Source of the DNA: Chitinophagaceae bacterium
GTDB lineage: Bacteria; Bacteroidota; Bacteroidia; Chitinophagales; Chitinophagaceae
Assembly: GCA_947468255.1 (NCBI GenBank)
Contig: CANIMM010000002.1
Span: 1 to 34,668, forward strand
Reading direction: 5' to 3'
Length of the DNA stretch: 34,668 nucleotides
The notes beneath the pieces were generated by a model that was not told where the DNA came from, did not search any database, and was given only the letters and a program-made list of their open reading frames with translations. Both the position numbers and the translations under genes were made by a program. Positions 9,505 to 17,549 of the stretch are shown piece after piece. Positions within the stretch are counted from its first letter, which is position 1. Each line of letters opens with the position of its first letter.

Positions 9505-10194
9505 TTATTTTTTCGGAATTTTCGAAAGATCGGTTAATTCAACTTTTCGAAATTCTACTTCGGAGCCTTCTGCTTGCAGTGCAATATGGCCCTTGCTAGC
9601 CGTGGCGTTAAACCCTTTGTTTAAATTATCTCCATTCAGCCATACGTTGATGGTATTTCCAATGCATTCAATGGTCATGCTATTCCATTCGCCCAGCGGT
9701 TTTTCGGAATCGTCGGTTAGGTTTTTTATTCGCCTTTCTTTTCCTTCGGTAATGCCCCATTTTTCTTTAGGGCCTCGGCGGGTTTCCATATCAGGCACTT
9801 CGATATCTTCCACGATGCACCAAAAATCACCTGCATTATCGTGCATCATTTGTATTTCTATCGATTTTGGAAACATTTTATAGAGGGCCCTTGGGGTAGA
9901 GGCAAATACAAGTACGCCACAGTTTCCGGGTTTTCCTGCAAAACGATATTCTAGGTTCAGTCTGAAATTTTCATAGTCGGCATCGGTAATTAAATGCCCT
10001 TGGGGGGTGCCCAGACTAACCAATAAACCGTTGCGGATAATAAATGGATTAATGGCAGCTGAGTTGGAATCCATTTCCGGTACATCTACGTGCCATCCGC
10101 TTAAATCTTTTCCATTGAAAAGGCTTTTAGTTTGAGCTGTTATGCTAGCGAGAAAAAAATGCATTCCTATCAAAAGGAGGACAGACTTATTCAT
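9505..10194 (-). CDS. DUF1080 domain protein (second, divergent), exported
   Basis: Signal peptide MNKSVLLLIGMHFFLASITAQ; KSLFNGKDLSGWHVD; YRFAGKPGNCGVLVFAS; KSIEIQMMHDNAGDFWCI; WNSMTIECIGNTINVWLNGDNLNKGFNATASKGHIALQAEGSEVEFRKVEL. Confidence 0.88.
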   Translation of the reverse strand: MNKSVLLLIGMHFFLASITAQTKSLFNGKDLSGWHVDVPEMDSNSAAINPFIIRNGLLVSLGTPQGHLITDADYENFRLNLEYRFAGKPGNCGVLVFASTPRALYKMFPKSIEIQMMHDNAGDFWCIVEDIEVPDMETRRGPKEKWGITEGKERRIKNLTDDSEKPLGEWNSMTIECIGNTINVWLNGDNLNKGFNATASKGHIALQAEGSEVEFRKVELTDLSKIPKK

Positions 10195-10280
10195 AACTCA
10201 ATTTTTTTTTCTGCTTTACCAATATTAATCAAATCTGTAGGAAAATTTGCATAAATCTTCGGGAAAGATAAAAAAGAATC

Positions 10281-10403
10281 TCCCGCAGATTTTCGCAGAT
10301 TGAGAGCACGCAGATGAACACAGATTTGAGTATTGAGTTGGAAAGTGTAGTTGAATAAAAAATCAGCGTAAATCTGCGGAAAAATCAGCGTAAATCTGCG
10401 GGA
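10281..10403. repeat. Intergenic imperfect inverted repeat plus tandem 22-mer built from an 'ATCTGCGGGAA' word
   Basis: AAATCAGCGTAAATCTGCGGAA (10360-10381) followed by AAATCAGCGTAAATCTGCGGGA (10382-10403), 1 mismatch; TCCCGCAGATTT (10281-10292) is the exact reverse complement of AAATCTGCGGGA (10392-10403). Confidence 0.9.
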
Positions 10404-10413
10404 AAAAATAAAA

Positions 10414-10443
10414 AAAATCCCCTCCTGAAAAAGAGGGGATTTT
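10414..10443 (-). terminator. Intrinsic terminator for sucC (possibly bidirectional)
   Basis: AAAATCCCCTC (10414-10424) / GAGGGGATTTT (10433-10443), 8-nt loop; T-rich tract follows on the minus strand just downstream of the sucC stop. Confidence 0.85.
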
Positions 10444-10467
10444 GAAATTCAACATTTTAAATAGTAT

Positions 10468-11679
10468 TTATGCCACCGCCTTGTTCACTAGGGAGGCCGC
10501 TTCGCTTAGCAGAATCGCACTTTGCACTTTTAGTCCGCTTTCGTCAATTAGTTTCTTGGCCACATCTGCATTGGTGCCCTGCAAGCGGACAATGATCGGT
10601 ATTTCGATATTGCCAATGGATTGGTAGGCATCAATAACGCCCTGGGCTACACGATCACAACGTACAATACCACCGAATATATTAATCAGAATGGCTTTTA
10701 CTTTCGGATCTTTTAAGATAATGCGGAAACCTGCTTCCACCGTTTGCGCATTGGCGCTGCCGCCTACATCCAAAAAATTGGCAGGCTCACCACCACTTAA
10801 TTTAATCATGTCCATGGTAGCCATCGCAAGTCCGGCACCATTTACCATACAGCCTACATTGCCATCTAATTTTACAAAGTTCAGGTTAAATTTACCCGCC
10901 TCTACTTCGGTAGGATCTTCTTCCGATATATCGCGCAGTGAGGCAATGTCTGGATGGCGCATAATGGCATTGTCATCCACATTCATTTTACAATCTACCG
11001 CAATGATTTTTTCATCACTGGTTTTGAACAATGGATTAATTTCCAACATACCGCAATCCAACCCCACATAAGCTTTGTATAAGTTGGTTACAAATTTTAC
11101 ACAGTTCTTAAATGCTTCCCCACTCAATCCAAGATTGAAAGCGATTTTGCGTGCCTGAAAAGGCAGTAGCAATCCACCAGGGTGAATCCATTCCTTAAAT
11201 ATTTTTTCGGGTGTATCGTGTGCTACATCTTCAATATTCATTCCGCCTTCCGTGCTGTACATTACTACATTCTGTCCTTTAGAGCGATCTAATAATATGG
11301 ATAGGTAAAATTCTTTTACCGGGTTGGCTCCTTCATAATACACATCCTGTGCTACCAAAACTTTATTGACCATCTTGCCGGCAGGGCCAGTTTGAATGGT
11401 AACTAGGGTGCCACCTATAATGTTTTGTGCGATTTGTTTTACGGCTTCGGCATTTTTACCTACCGCTACACCGCGTTGCTCAGTCCCAATGATGGTTCCC
11501 TTGCCGCGTCCACCAGCGTGAATTTGCGCTTTTACTACCGCAAATTTGCTTCCGTACTGAGAGTGGATTTGTCTGTAAGCATCTTCTGCTTCAGTAGCGG
11601 TATTACAGGCAATACCTTCTTGTACTGGAACATCGTATTTTTTTAGTAGTTCTTTTGCTTGATACTCGTGGAGATTCAT
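10468..11679 (-). CDS. sucC: Succinate-CoA ligase (ADP-forming) subunit beta
   Basis: MNLHEYQAKELLKKYDVPVQEGIACNTATEAEDAY; KAQIHAGGRGKG; NGAGLAMATMDMIKLSGGEPANFLDVGGSA; ILINIFGGIVRCDRVAQGV. Confidence 0.96.
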   Translation of the reverse strand: MNLHEYQAKELLKKYDVPVQEGIACNTATEAEDAYRQIHSQYGSKFAVVKAQIHAGGRGKGTIIGTEQRGVAVGKNAEAVKQIAQNIIGGTLVTIQTGPAGKMVNKVLVAQDVYYEGANPVKEFYLSILLDRSKGQNVVMYSTEGGMNIEDVAHDTPEKIFKEWIHPGGLLLPFQARKIAFNLGLSGEAFKNCVKFVTNLYKAYVGLDCGMLEINPLFKTSDEKIIAVDCKMNVDDNAIMRHPDIASLRDISEEDPTEVEAGKFNLNFVKLDGNVGCMVNGAGLAMATMDMIKLSGGEPANFLDVGGSANAQTVEAGFRIILKDPKVKAILINIFGGIVRCDRVAQGVIDAYQSIGNIEIPIIVRLQGTNADVAKKLIDESGLKVQSAILLSEAASLVNKAVA

Positions 11680-12005
11680 GTAGTAAAAATTTTGGCGAAG
11701 ATAGTAAACTATGTGTCAAAAAATAGCGCAGTTTTTATTGTAGGTACCCACATTTCATATCAACCATTTATATATTGATTATAATTAATATAAATCGGTT
11801 TTCTTGCTGGTTTGATTGCAAATGGATCTTTATTGTTAACCAGAAGTAAATCGCAGTTTATTTTACCAATATTTTAATCCATCCTTGGGGATAGTTTAGT
11901 TTCTTTGCACAACAGTTTTTTGCAGTTAGTGAAGTGAATGCCGATAGTAGGGCATCACAAAGGCGATGGTTATTTAAAAACAGTTCAAATTTTTTATAAA
12001 AATAT

Positions 12006-12818
12006 ATGGTAACCAAAATTGAAGCTGCGGTTCGTTTCATCCGAGGGTTGTATACAGACAACCCTTCAGTCGGAATTGTGCTGGGAAGTGGCTTGGGTAG
12101 TTTTACTGCCGAGATGACAATAGAGAAGGAAATTCCCTATGGCGATATCCCACATTTTCCGGTAAGTACCGTGGAGGGGCATAGTGGCAAATTGATTTTT
12201 GGCGTGCTGGGAGGAAAAAAAGTAATTGCCATGGCCGGTCGATTTCATTTTTATGAAGGATACAGCGCTGAAGAGGTGGTTTTCCCGATTCGGGTAATGA
12301 AATTTTTAGGTATCGAAACCCTCTTGCTCAGTAATGCTGCAGGTGGAATGAATACCAATTTTGAGGTAGGCGACCTGATGGTTATCAATGACCACATTAG
12401 TTTATTCACAGTCAATCCGCTGATAGGTGAAAATTCAGATGCATTAGGACCACGTTTTCCAGACATGAGTGAGCCTTATAGCAAGCAGTTAATCGCTGCT
12501 GCCAAATCTATCGCCAAAGCCAATCACCTCGATTTAAAAGAGGGTGTTTATTGCGGGGTTACCGGACCTACTTTTGAAACTCGTGCCGAATATAAGTTCT
12601 TACACATTATTGGCAGTGATGCGGTAGGGATGAGTACCGTGCAGGAAGTGATTGCTGCAGTACATATGGGCATGACCGTATTTGCCATTAGCGTGATAAC
12701 CGATTTAGGAATTCGGGAGGAAGAAAATAAAATCACTCATGCCGAAGTGTTGGAAGCTGCCGGTAAAGCGGAACCTAAGCTGACCTTGCTTTTCAAGGAA
12801 TTAATTGCTCAAATGTAA
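12006..12818 (+). CDS. Purine-nucleoside phosphorylase
   Basis: VGIVLGSGLGSF; GDIPHFPVSTVEGHSGKLIFG; MAGRFHFYEGYS; LLLSNAAGGMN; YCGVTGPTFETRAEYKFLHIIGSDAVGMSTVQEVIAAVHMGM. Confidence 0.95.
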   Translation: MVTKIEAAVRFIRGLYTDNPSVGIVLGSGLGSFTAEMTIEKEIPYGDIPHFPVSTVEGHSGKLIFGVLGGKKVIAMAGRFHFYEGYSAEEVVFPIRVMKFLGIETLLLSNAAGGMNTNFEVGDLMVINDHISLFTVNPLIGENSDALGPRFPDMSEPYSKQLIAAAKSIAKANHLDLKEGVYCGVTGPTFETRAEYKFLHIIGSDAVGMSTVQEVIAAVHMGMTVFAISVITDLGIREEENKITHAEVLEAAGKAEPKLTLLFKELIAQM

Positions 12819-12821
12819 TCC

Positions 12822-14879
12822 ATGTTTAAAATTGTAGCCACTTTATTTTTTTTGCTGCTATTGCAAACAGCCTTTGCCCAAATTCCCAGGGGGTTTGGAG
12901 GTGGCGGCGGTAGAGGTGGAGGTGGAGGAAATAATTCGTCCAACCGGTCGGGTGGCAATCCCAATTCACCCAAGGGAGGGTCTAGCGATACCAGTTCCAA
13001 AAGCGCCACACTTGGATTTGAACACAGAGATGATGCAAAGGATTCTATCACCATTGGTTTTAAATACCTAGATTCTATCCGCAATAACAAATTAGACACT
13101 TCCATTAACGATTTTTATAATTATTTCATCTTGCCTGCTGCTCAGCAATACCTGGGTAACAATGGTGCTGCCGGTTATTCATTAATTTTCGCCCCCTTGC
13201 TAAAACCAGGTTGGGATGCAGGTTTTCACGCTTTTGATGCCTATCGATTTAACTTGGAAAATACCCGTTTTTATAAAACCACCAAACCATTTACACAGTT
13301 TGGGTACCAACTGGCATCTGGGAAGGAGCAAATGATTAAGATATTGCACACCCAAAACCCCCAACCCAATTTAAATTTCGGATTTGAATATCGGCTGATT
13401 TCTGCACCTGGTTTTTTTGTAACTCAAAATACCAATGTCAACAATTACCGACTATTTAGTAATTACCAAGGGAAGCGCAAGCGATACGCTGCTTTTTTTA
13501 CGATATTAGCCAATACAGTTAAGAATTCAGAAAATGGCGGTATGAAAAATGACAGCTTGCTTTCTGATAAAGAATTTTCAAAGCGCTTTACCATTCCCGT
13601 TAATTTGGGTGGAGATGCTTCTATTCAGCCAAACCCTTTCAAGTCGTCGGTCACTACCGGAAATGTATATAAAGAGTCTACCTTTTTTTTACGGCAAAGT
13701 TATGATATCGGAAAAAGGGATTCGGTGGAGGTGAATGATTCCACTACAGATTACCTGTTTTATCCCAAACTTCGTTTTCAACATACTTTTACTTCTAATT
13801 CGTATAGCTACCAGTTTAAGGATATTGTGGCGGATTCATCTCTTTATCAAAAGTGGTATGACACTACTTTAAGAAGGCCAACAGATTCTTTAATTGTAAT
13901 CGATGAGTGGAAACTGATCACCAATGATTTTTCTCTGATACAATTTCCAGACACTAAAAATGCTGCGCAGTTTTTATCAGCTGGCGCTAGGCTTGAAAAC
14001 TTGAAAGGCATTTTTGCTAGTGGAAGTAAAAATTTTTACAATATTGTATTACATGGAGAATATCGAAATAAAACCAGAAACAGGCTATGGGATATTCTTG
14101 CTAAAGGAGAATTTTATCTCAATGGCGTCAATAGTGGCGACTATTCAGCTTTTGCTACGCTCAGTAGAATACTTAATAAAAAATTGGGTAGTGTTCGGCT
14201 GCTTTTTAATAATGTAAATAGAAGCCCTTCATTTATTTATACAGGCTATTCATCTTTTAATTTTGGCAACACGGGAGATTATAAAAAAGAAAATATTACC
14301 GTACTGAAAGCGTCTGCTGAAAATCCTTTTTTCAATATTTCGTTTACCAATTATTTGATGAACAACTATCTTTATTTTACAGATTTCTACCATACCGCCC
14401 AATACAATCAATTGATTAATTTGCTGCAATTAAGTGTTTCAAAAAAAATACCGCTTAGTAAAAAATGGAATTGGTATACTGAAATCACTTTGCAGCAAAC
14501 TGACGGGGCTGCTCCTATAAAAGTGCCCTTCGTGTTTACTCGAAACCGACTGGCTTATGAAGGTGTATTTTATAAAAATCTAAATTTGAGCGCAGGAATT
14601 GAATTCCGTTATTACACTTCTTATACATCCTATAATTATTCTCCGCTGATGGGGCAGTTTGTAACCCAAGATTCGGTGGCTACAAAAAACCGACCGGACC
14701 TGAGCGGTTTCCTTCATTTCAGGATTAAAAAATTTACAGCATACCTACGACTAGAAAATTTAAATACAGTTGATTTTTCAAATGGGTTCGGTTTTACTAA
14801 AAATAATTTTGCAGCGCCACATTATGCCTATCCAGGTTTAATATTCCGATTGGGAATTCTTTGGAATTTTGTCAATTAG
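12822..14879 (+). CDS. Putative porin (Bacteroidota outer-membrane beta-barrel family)
   Basis: Signal peptide MFKIVATLFFLLLLQTAFAQ followed by a Gly-rich stretch; long run of alternating aromatic/polar strands, C-terminal YPGLIFRLGILWNFVN typical of an OM barrel; 3 bp after the PNP stop. Confidence 0.75.
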   Translation: MFKIVATLFFLLLLQTAFAQIPRGFGGGGGRGGGGGNNSSNRSGGNPNSPKGGSSDTSSKSATLGFEHRDDAKDSITIGFKYLDSIRNNKLDTSINDFYNYFILPAAQQYLGNNGAAGYSLIFAPLLKPGWDAGFHAFDAYRFNLENTRFYKTTKPFTQFGYQLASGKEQMIKILHTQNPQPNLNFGFEYRLISAPGFFVTQNTNVNNYRLFSNYQGKRKRYAAFFTILANTVKNSENGGMKNDSLLSDKEFSKRFTIPVNLGGDASIQPNPFKSSVTTGNVYKESTFFLRQSYDIGKRDSVEVNDSTTDYLFYPKLRFQHTFTSNSYSYQFKDIVADSSLYQKWYDTTLRRPTDSLIVIDEWKLITNDFSLIQFPDTKNAAQFLSAGARLENLKGIFASGSKNFYNIVLHGEYRNKTRNRLWDILAKGEFYLNGVNSGDYSAFATLSRILNKKLGSVRLLFNNVNRSPSFIYTGYSSFNFGNTGDYKKENITVLKASAENPFFNISFTNYLMNNYLYFTDFYHTAQYNQLINLLQLSVSKKIPLSKKWNWYTEITLQQTDGAAPIKVPFVFTRNRLAYEGVFYKNLNLSAGIEFRYYTSYTSYNYSPLMGQFVTQDSVATKNRPDLSGFLHFRIKKFTAYLRLENLNTVDFSNGFGFTKNNFAAPHYAYPGLIFRLGILWNFVN

Positions 14880-14979
14880 TTCAGCCCCGTCCTTTTTTAG
14901 TTGGGTACATTACTGCAATGGTTTTAATTTGTCCTTAAGTCCTATCTAATTTGAATATATTTTTTTAACTTGTATTACA

Positions 14980-15036
14980 ATGAAAAAAATCTTCCGTTGG
15001 ATAGCGTCATTATTTAAAAAAAAATGTTGTCAATGA
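14980..15036 (+). CDS. Candidate 18-aa cationic amphipathic micro-ORF MKKIFRWIASLFKKKCCQ, overlapping the tlpA-like start by ATGA
   Basis: ATG AAA AAA ATC TTC CGT TGG ATA GCG TCA TTA TTT AAA AAA AAA TGT TGT CAA TGA; the TGA (15034-15036) overlaps ATG 15033-15035 of the next gene. Confidence 0.45.
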   Translation: MKKIFRWIASLFKKKCCQ

Positions 15037-15515
15037 AAATCATATTTGCAGTGATCCTATTTGTAGGGAGTAGCCTTTTTGTAAGTGCACAAGTTGCTAT
15101 TGGGGAAAAGGCCCCTGAATTTTCTTTGCGCAATGCGAAGGACAAATTGGTAAGCTTGTCATCCTTTCGTGGAAAAGTAGTGTTGATTGATTTTTGGGCG
15201 AGCTGGTGCGGTCCTTGCCGAGCTGCAAACCCTAGTGTGGGAAAGCTATACAACAAATACAAAGCAAAGGGATTTGAAGTGTTGGGCGTATCGATTGACA
15301 GTAAAAAAGCAGCCTGGCTGAAAGCGATTAAGCAGGATCAAATCCTGTACTCTCAAGTAAATGATCCCAAAGGCTGGTATTCGCCAGTGGCTGAAAAATA
15401 CGGCGTGAATCAAATTCCTACTTCATTTTTATTGGATAAGGCAGGTAAAATTATTGCCATCGATTTGGCAGGGCCTGCGTTGGAAAGCAAAATGAATGAG
15501 CTTTTAAAAAACTAG
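15033..15515 (+). CDS. TlpA-like thioredoxin-fold protein, exported
   Basis: MKIIFAVILFVGSSLFVSAQ signal peptide; GEKAPEFSLRNAKDKLVSLSSFRGKVVLIDFWASWCGPCRAANPSV (WCGPC). ORF track starts at 15024; ATG 15033 looks preferable. Confidence 0.92.
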   Translation: MKIIFAVILFVGSSLFVSAQVAIGEKAPEFSLRNAKDKLVSLSSFRGKVVLIDFWASWCGPCRAANPSVGKLYNKYKAKGFEVLGVSIDSKKAAWLKAIKQDQILYSQVNDPKGWYSPVAEKYGVNQIPTSFLLDKAGKIIAIDLAGPALESKMNELLKN

Positions 15516-15526
15516 CTAGTATAAAT

Positions 15527-16516
15527 TTATTCACTTACTTCAACTAAGTAGCCGAGTAGCGGTTTGTTATTCACCAGTAGGGTTAGGGGATAAGTATCTT
15601 CCATGTCAAATTTATGGCTGAAGGAAATCACTCCGCCAGTAAATGTGAAATCTACTGTTTTGGTTTTCTTCTTTTTGTTTTCGCCCATTTCAAGGGATAC
15701 GATTTCTATCGCACTGCTGGAATTGATTTTTACACTAAATGATACCGGCTTGCTGAGCTTTGTTTTAATGAAGCCATTCTCGGGTGCAAATTTGCCGAGT
15801 TGGTATTCGTAAGCGGCATTTTTCACCAAGGGCATTGAAAAAAAAGAGCTCTCCGTTTTTGGTCCTGCTCCTAGCATCCAGGCACTATTGTCAGGAAAAT
15901 GCTGGAAGTTAAAAATAGTTTTATCCGAAAAAAAGTAATCAGCATTGAAGGCCTTCGTAAATTTGGTCTTTTTATCATCGCTATACCCACTGCCCCAAGT
16001 TGGGTCTACATAATACCAAGAATCAGGGCTTTGACCCAGCTGTACAACCGCCCATGTATGGTTCAGCCCATCGGGCTTTTCTGTGATCTGTTCCGTAGTG
16101 TTTTTCGCATATCCGTCTACGGTAAGGCAACGTATTTTTACCACACTACACATGTCTTGAAACAATCCTGCAAATCCGGCAGCGGTAGCTTTTCTTGATT
16201 TTAAAACTAGATCGGTATTTGTTTTTTCATTGTCATTATTTTTACCAGCCTTTACATCGTAATTTATATTGTAGGCAATCCAGTCAAAAATTGCCCTTAC
16301 TTTATCCTTTGGATTGGGAAATTTTTTGGTTACAATATAACTGATGGTCCCCATATTGAGTGTGTCCAATGACCCCAGCGTTTTCACATAGTTATCTACA
16401 ACGGAAAAGTCATCATTAGTAGTCTGTGCATCAGCTTGAATGCCCAGTGCCATTATGAATAGGGCCAATAGAAACCTATGTAAATAGTTCATAAAAAAAT
16501 AATTTATTAGTTTCAA
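15527..16516 (-). CDS. Transglutaminase-like domain protein, exported
   Basis: PNPKDKVRAIFDWIAYNINYDVK; SRKATAAGFAGLFQDMCSVVKIRCLTVDGYAKN (Cys region); GLNHTWAVVQLG (His); WYYVDPTWGSGY (Asp). Confidence 0.85.
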   Translation of the reverse strand: MKLINYFFMNYLHRFLLALFIMALGIQADAQTTNDDFSVVDNYVKTLGSLDTLNMGTISYIVTKKFPNPKDKVRAIFDWIAYNINYDVKAGKNNDNEKTNTDLVLKSRKATAAGFAGLFQDMCSVVKIRCLTVDGYAKNTTEQITEKPDGLNHTWAVVQLGQSPDSWYYVDPTWGSGYSDDKKTKFTKAFNADYFFSDKTIFNFQHFPDNSAWMLGAGPKTESSFFSMPLVKNAAYEYQLGKFAPENGFIKTKLSKPVSFSVKINSSSAIEIVSLEMGENKKKKTKTVDFTFTGGVISFSHKFDMEDTYPLTLLVNNKPLLGYLVEVSE

Positions 16517-16531
16517 AACGAGGCTTATTTT

Positions 16532-17161
16532 TTATAAAACCACCCTTAGTAAAAGTGCAAATCCATTGTCATTTTTGGGATTGTCACTAATGACAACCAC
16601 ATGTAAACCCGCCGGGGTCCATACCTTAAACAGGTCTCCCTTTTTGTGCTTTGCGATTGCTTCATCGAGTTGGGGCAACATAGCGCCGCGGATAAACCAG
16701 CCCAAGTCCCCACCTTTTAAAGCAGAATAATGATCCACGCTATAGGTATTTGCCATTGCGGAAAATGTGCTGCTGTTCGATTTAATTCTTTTTATAATGT
16801 TACTGGCCAAGGAATCGGCGAATTTTTTACTAAATGTAGCAGTGTCGATCAGGATATGGCTCACATGGTAAAATGTATTGGGAACTTTTGCAAGCACCTT
16901 GATTAAATAGTTGGCACCTTTAAATGGACCATACACTTTGCCAATTTTACCATTGTATGCAAGGCTGTCGGAAATGCCCCTGAAAGAAGTGGTACTTACC
17001 ACAGTTACTGTATCAATTGTATACTTTTTTTTAAGCTTGTACTTTACGTAACCGATTGGATCACGGGTGGTGTCCAGTTCTTTTTTAATTTGATTAATAG
17101 ATTGACTTTTGACAAGCATAGTCATCATCAGTAGGAAGGCAAAAGAGAGTGCTTTTTTCAA
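16532..17161 (-). CDS. PpiC/parvulin-type peptidylprolyl isomerase-like protein
   Basis: FYHVSHILIDTATFSKKFADSLASNIIKRIKSNSSTFSAMANTYSVDHYSALKGGDLGWFIRGAMLPQLDEAIAKHKKGDLF matches the rotamase domain pattern; N-terminal signal peptide. Confidence 0.8.
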   Translation of the reverse strand: MKKALSFAFLLMMTMLVKSQSINQIKKELDTTRDPIGYVKYKLKKKYTIDTVTVVSTTSFRGISDSLAYNGKIGKVYGPFKGANYLIKVLAKVPNTFYHVSHILIDTATFSKKFADSLASNIIKRIKSNSSTFSAMANTYSVDHYSALKGGDLGWFIRGAMLPQLDEAIAKHKKGDLFKVWTPAGLHVVVISDNPKNDNGFALLLRVVL

Positions 17162-17185
17162 TGGTTTATTTTTTACAAATATACA

Positions 17186-17311
17186 ATGCGTATTGAGGAA
17201 ATGATTGAGATATGGAATTCCTTTTGCGTAGACCTTGGTAATCGGTTAAATGCAGGAAACCCTATTCATTTTTCAGTAGACTGTTTTTATACAGGGAATT
17301 CTTTTATATAA
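17186..17311 (+). CDS. Candidate small ORF, 41 aa, no recognised family
   Basis: ATG-to-TAA frame read directly: MRIEEMIEIWNSFCVDLGNRLNAGNPIHFSVDCFYTGNSFI; lies in the 388-bp gap upstream of glmS. Confidence 0.2.
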   Translation: MRIEEMIEIWNSFCVDLGNRLNAGNPIHFSVDCFYTGNSFI

Positions 17312-17549
17312 TCCAACGCTGTTGCAAAGAATCAACTATTTTTCTTTCAACGGGCATAAATAATCACTAATGCCTACAATAGTAGGTAATTGGCTTAATT
17401 ATTGCTATTTTACTGCTCAACAAGATGTAGAAAGCATTCAACTTGCAATTTTTCAGCTGATTCCGTATTACTGTAAGATATTACAATTCTTTACCTGTTT
17501 CATTCAATCAAGATTAAATACCCTCTTAGTGGGGTCAAAATAACAATTT

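Noticed and set aside
11900-11908. TTTCTTTG as a -7 promoter element for PNP
   Set aside because: Only partial match to TAnnTTTG and no suitably spaced -33 element.
12809-13105. 98-aa Pro-rich ORF (-)
   Set aside because: PPPPPLPPPPP tract is the antisense of the Gly-rich coding tract of the porin gene.
17162-17549. glmS ribozyme
   Set aside because: No recognisable glmS ribozyme core; that class is chiefly known from Gram-positive bacteria. The gap remains unexplained.
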